Assembly (NCBI GenBank): GCA_017431955.1
Contig: JAFRKC010000002.1
Span: 53,448-117,447 of the forward strand
From: Candidatus Saccharimonadota bacterium
GTDB taxonomy: Bacteria > Patescibacteriota > Saccharimonadia > Saccharimonadales > Saccharimonadaceae
DNA: 64,000 bases
Direction of reading: 5' to 3'
The position numbers and the translations under genes were made by a program. Positions 31,301-40,243 of the stretch are shown here, one piece after another. A model generated the notes under the pieces. It saw only the letters and a list, made by a program, of their open reading frames with translations. It was not told where the DNA came from and made no database searches. Positions within the stretch are counted from its first letter, which is position 1. Each line of letters starts with the position of its first letter.

Positions 31301-32394
31301 TAGCGAATAAAACCAAATTCAAGAAAAAACTGTTTAAGCAGTCTATTCCTTATGTCTTAGCATTTTTTGCCTTGCTGGGCTTGGTTTTTGTCGGTTCATT
31401 AGATAAAAAAAATGATAACAGCAACAATATTCCAATCATGCTTGCTATGAGCAATAACAATTACGATGTCTCTGTAGATCAAATCTCAGAGCTCTATATG
31501 GTTGCCGAAATTGCTCAAAATGTTAACTTAGAATCTAAAAACTATCTCAACATGGATTACGCCTCTGCAATTGCGCAGTATTCCATGAATCAAACTTCCA
31601 GCACCACCGCCACTCTAGAGAAGCCAAATCTTGTTGATACCTCTAATCTCTCTCGCGGCGTTATTACTTATACCGTCGCCGAGGGCGAAACCATGGAAAG
31701 TATCGCTAATAAGATTGGCGTTAGCACCAATCAAATTAGATGGTCTAATGGTCTCAAAACCACCGATGTTAGTGTTGGCCAAACCCTTTATATTCCTAGC
31801 ATATCAGGTATCGTTTATACGGTTAAAGCTGGCGAAACTATCGATGGAATTGCCGAAAAATATGGCTCTAATTCTGCACTCATCATCGCTTATAATGATC
31901 TTGAGTCCACCGGTGCAGCCTCCGAAGGCCAACGTATTGTCCTTCCTGATGGTATCTTGCCGGAAACCGAGAGGCCAGAGTATGTGGCCCCAGTAGTTAC
32001 AAGACCATCCTATTATTCCAGCTACACCCCTAGCTATTCCTGGGGTGGTGGCAACCCAATGCCATATGGTTGGTGTACCTGGTTTGCCTGGCAATGGCGC
32101 CACGACAACATGGACGATAGCTACACCCTGCCATCCAGCAGCCTTGGTAATGCCCGCTATTGGGACGGTCAACTTGCTGGCAGCTTCTATGTTGATAAAA
32201 ACCCTCAATACGGCGATGTGTTCGTCAGTAAGGGTGGTTATTATGGTCACGTCGGTATTGTTACTGGTGTTAATGCCGATGGAACTATTACTATTACCGA
32301 CATGAACGGTCCTCAGGGTTGGGGTAGGGTTGCTACCAGGGTTATCGAAGCCTCAGAGTGGCACAACTATACTTTCGTTCACGGAAGGAAATAA
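31297..32394 (+). CDS. LysM-LysM-CHAP peptidoglycan hydrolase
   Basis: A 365-residue cell-wall hydrolase. An N-terminal signal anchor lies at about 15-34. LysM 1 (~124-167, YTVAEGETMESIANKIGV) and LysM 2 (~173-216, YTVKAGETIDGIAEKYG) bind glycan. The CHAP amidase/endopeptidase domain (~250-365) has the catalytic Cys in YGWCTWFAW (C260) and His in GHVGIV (H318). Coupled by ATGA to MltG, so the two likely remodel the wall together. In an epibiont it could also act on the host wall, which is inference. Confidence 0.93.
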   Translation: MIANKTKFKKKLFKQSIPYVLAFFALLGLVFVGSLDKKNDNSNNIPIMLAMSNNNYDVSVDQISELYMVAEIAQNVNLESKNYLNMDYASAIAQYSMNQTSSTTATLEKPNLVDTSNLSRGVITYTVAEGETMESIANKIGVSTNQIRWSNGLKTTDVSVGQTLYIPSISGIVYTVKAGETIDGIAEKYGSNSALIIAYNDLESTGAASEGQRIVLPDGILPETERPEYVAPVVTRPSYYSSYTPSYSWGGGNPMPYGWCTWFAWQWRHDNMDDSYTLPSSSLGNARYWDGQLAGSFYVDKNPQYGDVFVSKGGYYGHVGIVTGVNADGTITITDMNGPQGWGRVATRVIEASEWHNYTFVHGRK

Positions 32395-33071
32395 TGCCAA
32401 AAATTAAGTTCACGATTATTACCCTTTTTAGGGAGGCTTTGGAGCCGTATCTTAATACGTCTATGATGTGGAAAGCGACCGATAAGGGTTTAGTGGAGTT
32501 TGATTTTGTCAATTTGCGCGATTTTGGTCTCGGTCCACACAAATCTGTCGATGATACCCCTTACGGTGGTGGCGATGGTATGCTCCTTCGCCCAGAGCCA
32601 GTTTTTGCTGCCATAGAGAGCGTGAAAGAAAAAGATCCTGACGCTAAAGTTATCATTCCCACCCCTGTTGGCGAAATCTGGAATCAAAACATGGCTCGCA
32701 AAATCGCCGAAGATGCAGATAACAGCGAAAAACCGCTTCATTTTATCATTTTATGCCCACATTATGAGGGGTATGATGAGCGTATTCTTTCTATTGTTGA
32801 TTACAAAATCTCCCTTGGCAAATATGTCCTTACCGGCGGTGAACTCCCAGCACTCATTATTATCGACTCCGTCGTACGCCTTATTCCGGGTGTGCTAGGC
32901 GGTGAAAATTCTGCCATTATCGAGAGCTTCTCTGATGGCGATAATCTCGAGTACCCTCAATACACCAAGCCATTTGATTTCCGTGGCAAAAAGGTTCCAG
33001 AGATTTTACTCTCTGGTAATCACGGCGAAATTGCCAAGTGGCGCGAAGAACACAGCAAAAAAGCCAACTAA
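32394..33071 (+). CDS. trmD: tRNA (guanine37-N1)-methyltransferase TrmD
   Basis: A 225-residue SPOUT enzyme placing m1G37 on tRNA, which prevents frameshifting. ATG 32394 overlaps the upstream stop (TAATG) and is preceded by AAGGA. The family signatures are GLGPHKSVDDTPYGGGDGM, LCPHYEGYDERI and the trefoil-knot region YVLTGGELPALIIIDSVVRL. Confidence 0.96.
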   Translation: MPKIKFTIITLFREALEPYLNTSMMWKATDKGLVEFDFVNLRDFGLGPHKSVDDTPYGGGDGMLLRPEPVFAAIESVKEKDPDAKVIIPTPVGEIWNQNMARKIAEDADNSEKPLHFIILCPHYEGYDERILSIVDYKISLGKYVLTGGELPALIIIDSVVRLIPGVLGGENSAIIESFSDGDNLEYPQYTKPFDFRGKKVPEILLSGNHGEIAKWREEHSKKAN

Positions 33072-33087
33072 TTGCTATACTTATCTC

Positions 33088-35121
33088 ATGGACTTATTTC
33101 AATCCATAGAGAATGTTAAGGGGATTGGCCCCAAAACTACCGAAATCCTGCAAAAAGCGGGTATTTTCACGCTGCACGACCTCTTATACTATTTGCCTAG
33201 AACCTACGAAAATTACCAATCTGCCACCAAAATTGCCGATTTAAGGCCCGGAAAGGTGGTTATAAGGGGCAAAATTAAGGAACTGGCAGTTAATCGCACT
33301 AGAAGGCGAAACTTCACTATCACCGAAGGGATTATCAGCGACAACTCCGGCTCGGTGCGCGCTGTGTGGTTTAATCAGCCTTATCGCGCCAAGCAGTTCG
33401 ATAAAAACAAGGAATATTGTTTTTCTGGGGTGTATGACTTCAGTTATGGCCGCTATCAGCTGGTGTCGCCATCCTCTGTTGTGGCCTCTGATATGCCGAC
33501 CAGCAGCAACTTTTTGCCAGTTTACCCCGCTAAATACACTATAAAACCTCACTTTTTCAACAAAATTATGCAAAATTTGCGCACTAGTTTTGCAGCTATT
33601 CCAGATCTATTACCATCAGAGGTAGTAGATGAAAAAATGGTCAAAATTAGAAATCGTGCCGAGGCTCTTTTTGCGGTGCATTTTCCAGAAAATGAAGCTG
33701 ATGTCGATAGGGGTAGAACTTACTTTGCCTACGAAGAACTTTTTGAGCTGATTTTGGCCGCTAAACTCAATAAAAAGGAGAATTCCAAGCTAAAATCCGC
33801 CTCTTTGCCGTTTAGCGCTGCCAAAACCAGGGAAATAGTGGCCAAGCTCCCCTTTAAACTCACCAACGCTCAGCGCATCGCCACTTGGGATATTTTGCAA
33901 GATCTAGAAAAAACTACCCCTATGAACCGCCTTCTTCAGGGCGATGTCGGCTCGGGTAAGACCGTAGTCGCTGCCCTAGCCGCCTACCAGGCTATCTCTA
34001 GTGGCAAGCAGGCCGCTCTGCTTGCGCCAACGGCCATTCTGGCCACGCAACACGCCGAGAGCCTAGATACCCTACTTCGACCATTTGGAGTCCATGTGGG
34101 GCTTTTAACGGGCTCTAGCAAGTATAAAGATGTTTTAAAACGCCATATTTCCTCCGGAGAGATAGATTTAGTGGTGGGCACACACGCGATTTTAACGGAT
34201 GACACCAGATTCCATGACCTTGCGCTCTGTATCATTGATGAGCAACACCGTTTTGGGGTCGCTCAGAGGCAAAAACTACTTCTCAAAAACTCCAACACTG
34301 ATACCGTACCACATCTATTAACTATGACCGCCACTCCTATTCCGCGCTCTTTGCAGCTTTCGATTTTTGGCGATCTCGACGTCTCTATCTTAAACGAGCT
34401 ACCAAAAGGCCGCCAGCCAATCGAAACCAAGATTATGCCAGAAGTGAACCTAAGAGAAGATCTCTATCCAAAGGTTAAACAAACTATCGCAGAGGGACAG
34501 CAAGTCTATTGGATTTGCAAAGTTATAGAGGATAGCGACGATGCTATCTCTGTTAAAAAACAGGCCAAAAAGCTCGAAAAAGTCTTCCCGGATATGGAAA
34601 TCAGCTTCCTGCACGGGCGTATGAAACCAGCCGAAAAAGACCAAATCATGGGTGATTTCGCTGCCGGAAAAATCGATATTTTAGTCTCTACCACAGTAGT
34701 AGAAGTGGGCGTAAACGTACCAAATGCCACCATAATGGTCATTATGAATGCCGAAAATTATGGATTGGCACAGCTGCATCAGCTCAGGGGTCGCGTGGGC
34801 CGTGGCGACAAAAAGAGCTATTGCTACCTGATTGTTGATGGCGACAAAAACCCAAGTCGCCGCTTAAGGGAACTCGAAAAGTCCACTGATGGTTTTTATC
34901 TAGCCGAAAAAGACCTTGAACTCAGGGGTCCAGGCGAGATTTATGGCAGCCTCCAACACGGCGCATTAAACCTTAAAATTGCCACTTTAGCCGACACTAA
35001 ACTCATCGCTGCGGCCAGCAAACAAGCAGAAGCTTTTGCCAAAAATACCGAAAATATGGTAAAATATGAGGAGTTAGCCAAAAATATCAAAAAATATCAA
35101 CAACTAACTACTTTAAATTAA
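33088..35121 (+). CDS. recG: ATP-dependent DNA helicase RecG
   Basis: A 677-residue branched-DNA helicase. The wedge/OB domain (about 50-150) is followed by Walker A GDVGSGKT, LLAPTAILATQHA (Ia), IIDEQHRFG (DExH), TMTATPIPRSL (III), ILVSTTVVEVGVNVPNA (V) and QLRGRVGRG (VI). ATG 33088 is chosen because it lies six bases after TATACT (leaderless) and gives the standard N-terminus; an upstream in-frame extension overlaps trmD and is not protein-like. Confidence 0.96.
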   Translation: MDLFQSIENVKGIGPKTTEILQKAGIFTLHDLLYYLPRTYENYQSATKIADLRPGKVVIRGKIKELAVNRTRRRNFTITEGIISDNSGSVRAVWFNQPYRAKQFDKNKEYCFSGVYDFSYGRYQLVSPSSVVASDMPTSSNFLPVYPAKYTIKPHFFNKIMQNLRTSFAAIPDLLPSEVVDEKMVKIRNRAEALFAVHFPENEADVDRGRTYFAYEELFELILAAKLNKKENSKLKSASLPFSAAKTREIVAKLPFKLTNAQRIATWDILQDLEKTTPMNRLLQGDVGSGKTVVAALAAYQAISSGKQAALLAPTAILATQHAESLDTLLRPFGVHVGLLTGSSKYKDVLKRHISSGEIDLVVGTHAILTDDTRFHDLALCIIDEQHRFGVAQRQKLLLKNSNTDTVPHLLTMTATPIPRSLQLSIFGDLDVSILNELPKGRQPIETKIMPEVNLREDLYPKVKQTIAEGQQVYWICKVIEDSDDAISVKKQAKKLEKVFPDMEISFLHGRMKPAEKDQIMGDFAAGKIDILVSTTVVEVGVNVPNATIMVIMNAENYGLAQLHQLRGRVGRGDKKSYCYLIVDGDKNPSRRLRELEKSTDGFYLAEKDLELRGPGEIYGSLQHGALNLKIATLADTKLIAAASKQAEAFAKNTENMVKYEELAKNIKKYQQLTTLN

Positions 35122-35124
35122 TCT

Positions 35125-35961
35125 ATGTATTCCACAATTGGTATCCTAAGAGATACAAAATTTTCTGAAAAAATTGTCGGCACTCATCAAAAACTTGATC
35201 GAGTAGCCCGTATGGTTTTAGCCAAAAATCTCCCTAAAAGGGCTTATTTTCCAACCGCCAAAGAGATTATTCATTTTGAAGGTATGCGCGGCCCAGATGG
35301 GCTCAAAATCAAGAGTCCTGGTGTAGACGAACCAACGCACTTTATTATTCCTGATGATGACGATCGCCGGTTAATTACCGAAATCCTAGATCATCAGTAT
35401 AATCTGAGGATTGCCTTAGAGACAAAAAACGATACTCGTTCCGCTTTTGAAGCTGCTTGGCTAGCACATTTTATTACTGATGGACTCACTCCAGCCCATA
35501 ACTTTCCGCTCTCCGATGTAGTAGAAGATTTGATGTCTGAAAAAGATTTTTTAAAACTCTTCGGCAAGCCGGTCAAAGTCGTCATGAGAGGTAATAGCCT
35601 TCTCCAAACCGTACGCAATAACTGGCTTTATCTGGGCCCAGAAGGTTTTATGAGCAAACACACTGCTTTCGAGTATGGAGTAGCAGTTGCCGTTTCTGCC
35701 ACCCCGAACCGATTTTTAATCCCTAAAATCCCGAAAAAAGACTTTAAAGATATTGATCTTGAAAAAGAATTTTATGCCGCACTTTACCGCGTACATGCCC
35801 TTAATATGTATGGTCGTTTCGTTAAAAACGGCTGGAAATCCGATTTGGCTCTAGAGGTTAAGAAAATCCTGCTCCCAGAAATTATTCGTATGATTGCTCT
35901 AGCGTGGTATTCTGCCTTACCAACGAACCAAGTTCAACCAAAAAAAGCTAAGAAGAAATAA
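35125..35961 (+). CDS. Zinc-dependent phospholipase C-like protein
   Basis: A 278-residue helical protein of uncertain function. The segment HFITDGLTPAH fits HxxxDxxxPxH, the zinc-site signature of the phospholipase C/S1-P1 nuclease fold. An earlier H (TAKEIIHFEGM) and DDDDRR could supply further ligands. There is no signal peptide. It sits between recG and rsmD with 3-base and 2-base gaps, so it is in that operon. Confidence 0.6.
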   Translation: MYSTIGILRDTKFSEKIVGTHQKLDRVARMVLAKNLPKRAYFPTAKEIIHFEGMRGPDGLKIKSPGVDEPTHFIIPDDDDRRLITEILDHQYNLRIALETKNDTRSAFEAAWLAHFITDGLTPAHNFPLSDVVEDLMSEKDFLKLFGKPVKVVMRGNSLLQTVRNNWLYLGPEGFMSKHTAFEYGVAVAVSATPNRFLIPKIPKKDFKDIDLEKEFYAALYRVHALNMYGRFVKNGWKSDLALEVKKILLPEIIRMIALAWYSALPTNQVQPKKAKKK

Positions 35962-35963
35962 CC

Positions 35964-36491
35964 ATGCAAATTATCTCTGGTGTTTACAAAAACAGGCCTA
36001 TCGAGTCGCCTAACAACGTTCACACTCATCCTATGGGCTCGCGTGAGAAAAACGCACTTTTTAACATGATAGCCCCTTATCTTCCCGGCGCAACGGTCTT
36101 AGATACTTTTGCTGGCTCTGGCGCGCTTGGGCTAGAGGCTCTCTCTCGTGGAGCAAAGAGCTGTGTCTTTATCGAAAAATCTCCAAAAGTTGCCAAAATT
36201 ATAGAGAAAAACATAAGCTCTTTAGGGGAAAACGTTGTAAAAAATACAACAATTTTGATAAAAAATATCGAGAATTTTGAGTCTGACTTTAAGTTTGATA
36301 TTGTCATCGCTGACCCGCCATACGATAAGTTTAACCAGATTAAAATAGACTATCTCAGCGATTTTGTCTCTGATAGCGGTATTCTAGTTATTTCTCATCC
36401 TGAAAAAAGCGTCGTAAATTTGCCAAATTTTGAGCTTTTAAAATCTCACTCTTATGCCGCGGCCAGAATCTCTGTCTTCCAAAAAAAATAA
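35964..36491 (+). CDS. rsmD: 16S rRNA (guanine966-N2)-methyltransferase RsmD
   Basis: A 175-residue Rossmann methyltransferase. It begins with MQIISGVYKNRPIESP, has SAM loop DTFAGSGALGLEALSRGA and catalytic IVIADPPYDKF. It modifies the small-subunit rRNA during assembly. Confidence 0.94.
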   Translation: MQIISGVYKNRPIESPNNVHTHPMGSREKNALFNMIAPYLPGATVLDTFAGSGALGLEALSRGAKSCVFIEKSPKVAKIIEKNISSLGENVVKNTTILIKNIENFESDFKFDIVIADPPYDKFNQIKIDYLSDFVSDSGILVISHPEKSVVNLPNFELLKSHSYAAARISVFQKK

Positions 36492-36532
36492 CCCCGTGCT
36501 ACAATGACCTAAATAACAGGGAGTAACAGGTC

Positions 36533-37024
36533 ATGAACTATATTCACGACGATCTAAACAAAAAACAACGCCGTCGCGTTATCATTACTACGATTATCAC
36601 CTTTATCATAATCGTGGCTCTGCTAATCTTGTTAGCTTATCTTATCACTAATCGCAACAGAAAAACCATCACGACCACCTCTACCTCTGAACAAACCATA
36701 ACCGTAGATGATAATACCGGAAAAACCAAATCTGGCAGCTCTAGCTCAAACAGCGGAAAATCCGAATCTGAAAGCAGTGAAAAAAGCGCGGGAACAAGTT
36801 CCGACAAAAATGAGTCCTCTTCTAGTAGTAGCTCTAGGGGTAGTGAAAAGAGCGCGGAGGGCGGTTCCGACAGCAAGAGTAAAAAAGACGAAAAATCCAC
36901 CTCTTCTGGCGGTAGCTCCAGCATGCCAACCACTGGACCTGTCGACACTACCATCTCTGTTTTAGGCCTTGGTCTTGCCACTTATCTTGCTACCAGACTC
37001 ATGCTAAAAAAATCCGAAAGATAA
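36533..37024 (+). CDS. Ser-rich surface protein with sortase-like tail
   Basis: A 163-residue protein. A basic N-terminus (KKQRRR) and a transmembrane helix (~18-40) are followed by a ~90-residue Ser/Lys/Glu stalk. The C-terminus is MPTTGP, a hydrophobic stretch (TTISVLGLGLATYLATRL) and basic MLKKSER. This is the order of an LPXTG sorting signal with M for L. No sortase gene is in the window. A TACAAT box lies about 28 bases before ATG, with GGGAG as ribosome binding site. Confidence 0.7.
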   Translation: MNYIHDDLNKKQRRRVIITTIITFIIIVALLILLAYLITNRNRKTITTTSTSEQTITVDDNTGKTKSGSSSSNSGKSESESSEKSAGTSSDKNESSSSSSSRGSEKSAEGGSDSKSKKDEKSTSSGGSSSMPTTGPVDTTISVLGLGLATYLATRLMLKKSER

Positions 37025-37148
37025 GAATAAAAAAGCAAAGCGCTCATCCTTGCACTCTAGCCTGTAAATTGATAAAATTACAGATGTGTTTTGCGACACT
37101 AAATAGGGGCCCTTTCGAGGGCTAGTACTTTTACAAGGAGTGTGAAAA

Positions 37149-39263
37149 ATGCTTTACGTTGTTTTGTGCGTAATTGTTGTCGGCATTACGTATATGGTAA
37201 GGAATTACTTGGCAGTCATGAAACTGTCTGAAGGTACTGACGAGTTGAGGAAAATGGCGGGTACAATCCGTAGTGGCGCCAATACTTTTATGATAACCGA
37301 ATATCGGATTATCCTAATTGTTGTTCTCGTTGTTGCATTAGTATTCAGCTTATTTATCGAAAAATTCAGCGGTTTAACCTTCATTCTCGGCGCAGTCATG
37401 AGTAGCGCGGCCTGTATTATTGGTATGAAAAGCGCCACTGGCGCCAATGTTCGTACTGCTGAAAGGGCTCGTACCAGCCTAAACATCGGTCAAACAGTCA
37501 AAGTCGCTCTACTTGGCGGCAGTATCTCTGGTCTTAGTGTTCAGTCTTTTGGTTTGCTTGGTTTGTTGATTGTTTTCTTCATCAACGGCGGAGTTGAGAT
37601 AGACTCTACCAGCCATGGATTAATCGCGAATTTAACTTGCAACCCCACGATTATGCGCATCACTACTTATTCTCTCGGCTGTTCAGTAGTCGCTATGTTT
37701 AATCGTGTCGCCGGTGGTAACTACACTAAGGGTGCGGATATTTCCGCTGATATCTTAGCGAAACTTCGTCACGATTTGCCCGAGGATGATAGCCGCGTAC
37801 CTAATGTTATTGCCGATTTTATCGGAGACAACGTCAATGATATCGCGGGCAACTGCTCCGATCTTTTGGAGAGTTTCGTTGCTACTATTGCCGCAGCTAT
37901 CATGATAGTGATTCCGGTCTTCAGAGAGAGTGGTAGCACCGATATGACACTATTTCACGCCGCAGTAAGATACCCAATCTTAATCGCTGGCGGTGGACTA
38001 TTTAGCTGTATCGTCGGTCTTATCATCACCTCTGGTCGTAAGATGAGTAATAATCCATCAAAAGACTTAGACCTCGCAACCAACATTTCGGCGTTTTCTA
38101 CTATAGCTATCGGTCTCGTCGTCACCTATTTTAGTTTCGGCAAGATTGAGCTTTTTAAGGACTTTATGTTTGGCTGGATTACTCCCTGGATTTCTGCAGT
38201 TTTCGGCATCGTCAGCGGTGTCTTGATTGGCGTTATCACGGAGCATTACACCAGCACAGATAAAGAAAACAGTCCCACCAGAAAACTGGCCGAAATTGCC
38301 AGAGAAGGCTCAGCTTTTGTTATCACCAAAGGTGATGCTATTGGCTCGCGTTCGTGCCTTTTGCCTATTTTGATGATTGGTATCTCGCTGCTCATCTCTG
38401 GTAAAATTTGTGGTATCTATGGTATTGCTATTTCCGCGCTCGGTATGCTTTCATTCGTTGCTACTACGGTCTCGATTGACGCTTTTGGCCCCATCGCCGA
38501 CAACGCTGGTGGTTTGGCCGAATCTTGCCATCTTGACAAAAAAGTGCGCGACATCACCGACAAACTCGACTCGGTAGGAAACACTACGGCAGCTATTGGT
38601 AAAGGTTTTGCCATTGGTTCAGCTGCTTTTGCTACAGTTTCACTAATTATTGCTTACGTGGGTAACTATACCCCAGCCAACACTGAGCCAGTCTTGAATA
38701 TCGCCAGCTTCATAGTTATTGCTGGTGGTATTATCGGCGGCGCTCTGATCGAATTCTTCTCGGCGCTTCTTACCGACAACACCATCGAATCTGCGCGTCT
38801 GATGGCTAAAGAGGGAGACAGGCAACTTTCTATCCCCGGAGTCTTAGAAGGCAAAGTAGAGCCAGATTACAACAAATGTATTGAAATGGCAGCCAAACAG
38901 GCATTAAAGAAAATGCTCGTTCCGTCAGTCCTTTCCTTGCTTATTCCGGCAGTTGGCGGTTTTATCTTCGGCGCAGATTTCATCGGTGGTATTTTAGTTG
39001 GGGCAACCGTTGTTGCTATCCCTAAAGCCATCTTTATGGGTAACTCTGGCGGTGCATTCGACAATGCTAAAAAGTATATCGAAGCCGGCAAACTCGGCGA
39101 AAACGACGGCAAAGGTTCAAAAGCCCACAAAGCCGCAGTCACCGGTGATACCGTTGGTGATACCAGAAAAGACGTTGTAGGAGTTGCGCTGGATATTTTC
39201 ATTAAATCGATGTCTACGGTCGCAAACACACTCGCACCTATTTTTTCACACGTGGCACACTAA
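37149..39263 (+). CDS. hppA: Membrane-bound ion-translocating pyrophosphatase
   Basis: A 704-residue, ~16-helix pump that couples pyrophosphate hydrolysis to H+ (or Na+) export. The substrate site shows DFIGDNVNDIAGNCSDLLESF and the C-terminal DTVGDTRKDV. The residue after GNTT is Ala (GNTTAAIGKG); in this family Ala marks K+-dependent enzymes and Lys K+-independent ones, so a K+-dependent type is likely. CAAGGAG precedes ATG. The 124-base upstream gap holds a GCCCT/ttcg/AGGGC hairpin and no gene. Confidence 0.96.
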   Translation: MLYVVLCVIVVGITYMVRNYLAVMKLSEGTDELRKMAGTIRSGANTFMITEYRIILIVVLVVALVFSLFIEKFSGLTFILGAVMSSAACIIGMKSATGANVRTAERARTSLNIGQTVKVALLGGSISGLSVQSFGLLGLLIVFFINGGVEIDSTSHGLIANLTCNPTIMRITTYSLGCSVVAMFNRVAGGNYTKGADISADILAKLRHDLPEDDSRVPNVIADFIGDNVNDIAGNCSDLLESFVATIAAAIMIVIPVFRESGSTDMTLFHAAVRYPILIAGGGLFSCIVGLIITSGRKMSNNPSKDLDLATNISAFSTIAIGLVVTYFSFGKIELFKDFMFGWITPWISAVFGIVSGVLIGVITEHYTSTDKENSPTRKLAEIAREGSAFVITKGDAIGSRSCLLPILMIGISLLISGKICGIYGIAISALGMLSFVATTVSIDAFGPIADNAGGLAESCHLDKKVRDITDKLDSVGNTTAAIGKGFAIGSAAFATVSLIIAYVGNYTPANTEPVLNIASFIVIAGGIIGGALIEFFSALLTDNTIESARLMAKEGDRQLSIPGVLEGKVEPDYNKCIEMAAKQALKKMLVPSVLSLLIPAVGGFIFGADFIGGILVGATVVAIPKAIFMGNSGGAFDNAKKYIEAGKLGENDGKGSKAHKAAVTGDTVGDTRKDVVGVALDIFIKSMSTVANTLAPIFSHVAH

Positions 39264-39270
39264 GCCACAA

Positions 39271-39305
39271 AAAGCCCCCTGGGATCAGGGGGCTTCTTTT
39301 TGTTT
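39271..39305 (+). terminator. Terminator after hppA
   Basis: AAGCCCCCTG / ggat / CAGGGGGCTT, then a T-rich run. Confidence 0.85.
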
Positions 39306-39306
39306 T

Positions 39307-39578
39307 TTATTCTGTCTTTCTTAAAGTCTTATAGATTACAAATGATACAGATACGCCAATAAGAGTTGCTAAAAATAGGGAATCAAATACCACATCTACA
39401 GATGTTTCGCCCATACCAGTTTGTATAATCTAGATCGCCATCTTGACCATAAAAATGAACGCCATCAGCGTCAATTCCGATATGTTTATATGATTCCGCG
39501 CTTGCATTATCCGCAAAAGCGACCAAAAAATGTTACCGGCACCAAAAATAGCGCAAACAGCACCATCTTCTTTTTCAT
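39307..39578 (-). pseudogene. Broken small secreted protein with sorting-signal-like tail (two frameshifts)
   Basis: GGAGGAG and an ATG at 39578 open a good signal peptide (MKKKMVLFALFLVPVTFFG), but that frame stops after 23 residues. A second frame continues at once with ADNASAESYKHIGIDADGVHF and YGQDGDLDY. A third frame then gives QTGMGETSVDVVF, a hydrophobic stretch (LFLATLIGVSVSFVIY) and KTLRKTE, ending at TAA 39307-39309. Joined, the pieces make a ~90-residue secreted protein whose tail resembles that of the gene at 36533. The first shift is near a run of six T, the second near TATACAAAC. Either a decayed gene or assembly errors. Confidence 0.65.
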
Positions 39579-39657
39579 AAAAGCTCCTCCATTTATAACC
39601 TTCTTATGCTTTGATTATACATAACAACCTTTAAAAGCACAACGTTCTTTTTAAGTA

Positions 39658-39686
39658 TTGACAAAAAGCATAAGCTGTGATATAAT
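39658..39686 (+). promoter_or_regulatory. Consensus promoter
   Basis: TTGACA (39658-39663), 17-base spacer, TATAAT (39681-39686). It drives the 97-residue gene at 39738. Confidence 0.8.
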
Positions 39687-39737
39687 AAGAGTATTGGCAT
39701 TTTTATGTCAAAATTTTGCCTTGCAGAGGTGCACATT

Positions 39738-40031
39738 ATGGAAAGAAAAGAAAAGGTAAAACTGGCGGACATGCCTTGTTATGTTGCAATTTATGCCCTT
39801 TGGGCTATTAATCGTGACACAGTCAGGATAGTAAAACAGAACGAACGCACAGTTATCCTCAGTAGCGTTCCCCCGGAACAGTTAAATTGTCCTGAAGGAC
39901 TCGGCTTTGATAGTAGTGGATGCTATACAAACAAATATGGCACTAAAAAAGCCTACTTTGCAATCAGGGTGAGAGACCATAAAGGTAAACCCTGGAATGC
40001 CAAAGTTGTTGACGAGGTCAAATTTGTCTAA
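39738..40031 (+). CDS. Small soluble protein, unknown
   Basis: A 97-residue protein starting MERKEKVKLADMPCYV. ATG 39738 is preferred to the upstream in-frame ATG at 39705 because AGAGGTG lies seven bases before it. The sequence looks like a compact alpha/beta fold with a repeated tail pattern (YFAIRVRDHKGKPWNAKVVDEVKFV). No family is recognised. It has its own consensus promoter and terminator. Confidence 0.65.
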   Translation: MERKEKVKLADMPCYVAIYALWAINRDTVRIVKQNERTVILSSVPPEQLNCPEGLGFDSSGCYTNKYGTKKAYFAIRVRDHKGKPWNAKVVDEVKFV

Positions 40032-40045
40032 AGCGTAAGAGTTAA

Positions 40046-40076
40046 GCCCGATGCTATTTTGTATCGGGCCTTTTTT
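40046..40076 (+). terminator. Terminator
   Basis: GCCCGAT / gctattttgt / ATCGGGC then CTTTTTT. Confidence 0.85.
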
Positions 40077-40148
40077 CTATGTGCTATATCGTACCAAAAT
40101 CTCCCCCACTTCCCGAATACTGGAAAAATGACTAATATAACAATCAAG

Positions 40149-40205
40149 TTGACAAATATACAAGTATAGTCTATACTCAAATAGTCTCATTCGAGAACAC
40201 TGTTC
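40149..40205 (+). promoter_or_regulatory. Promoter with two palindromic operator-like sites
   Basis: TTGACA (40149-40154), 17-base spacer, TATACT (40172-40177). A perfect palindrome GTATAG-T-CTATAC (40164-40176) covers the -10 box. A second palindrome, GAACA-C-TGTTC (40195-40205), lies at about +12 to +22. Both would let a dimeric repressor control the gene at 40244. Confidence 0.65.
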
Positions 40206-40243
40206 TTCGATTGACGAACATTATAGAAAGAAGGTGAAATAGC

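Noticed and set aside
36504-36534. Hairpin ATGACCT/AGGTCAT sequestering the start codon of 36533.
   Set aside because: The upstream arm overlaps the likely -10 box TACAAT and lies before the predicted transcription start, so it would not be in the mRNA.
40195-40205. LexA/SOS box.
   Set aside because: GAAC and GTTC are separated by three bases, whereas the Gram-positive SOS box needs four; the gene downstream is not an SOS gene.
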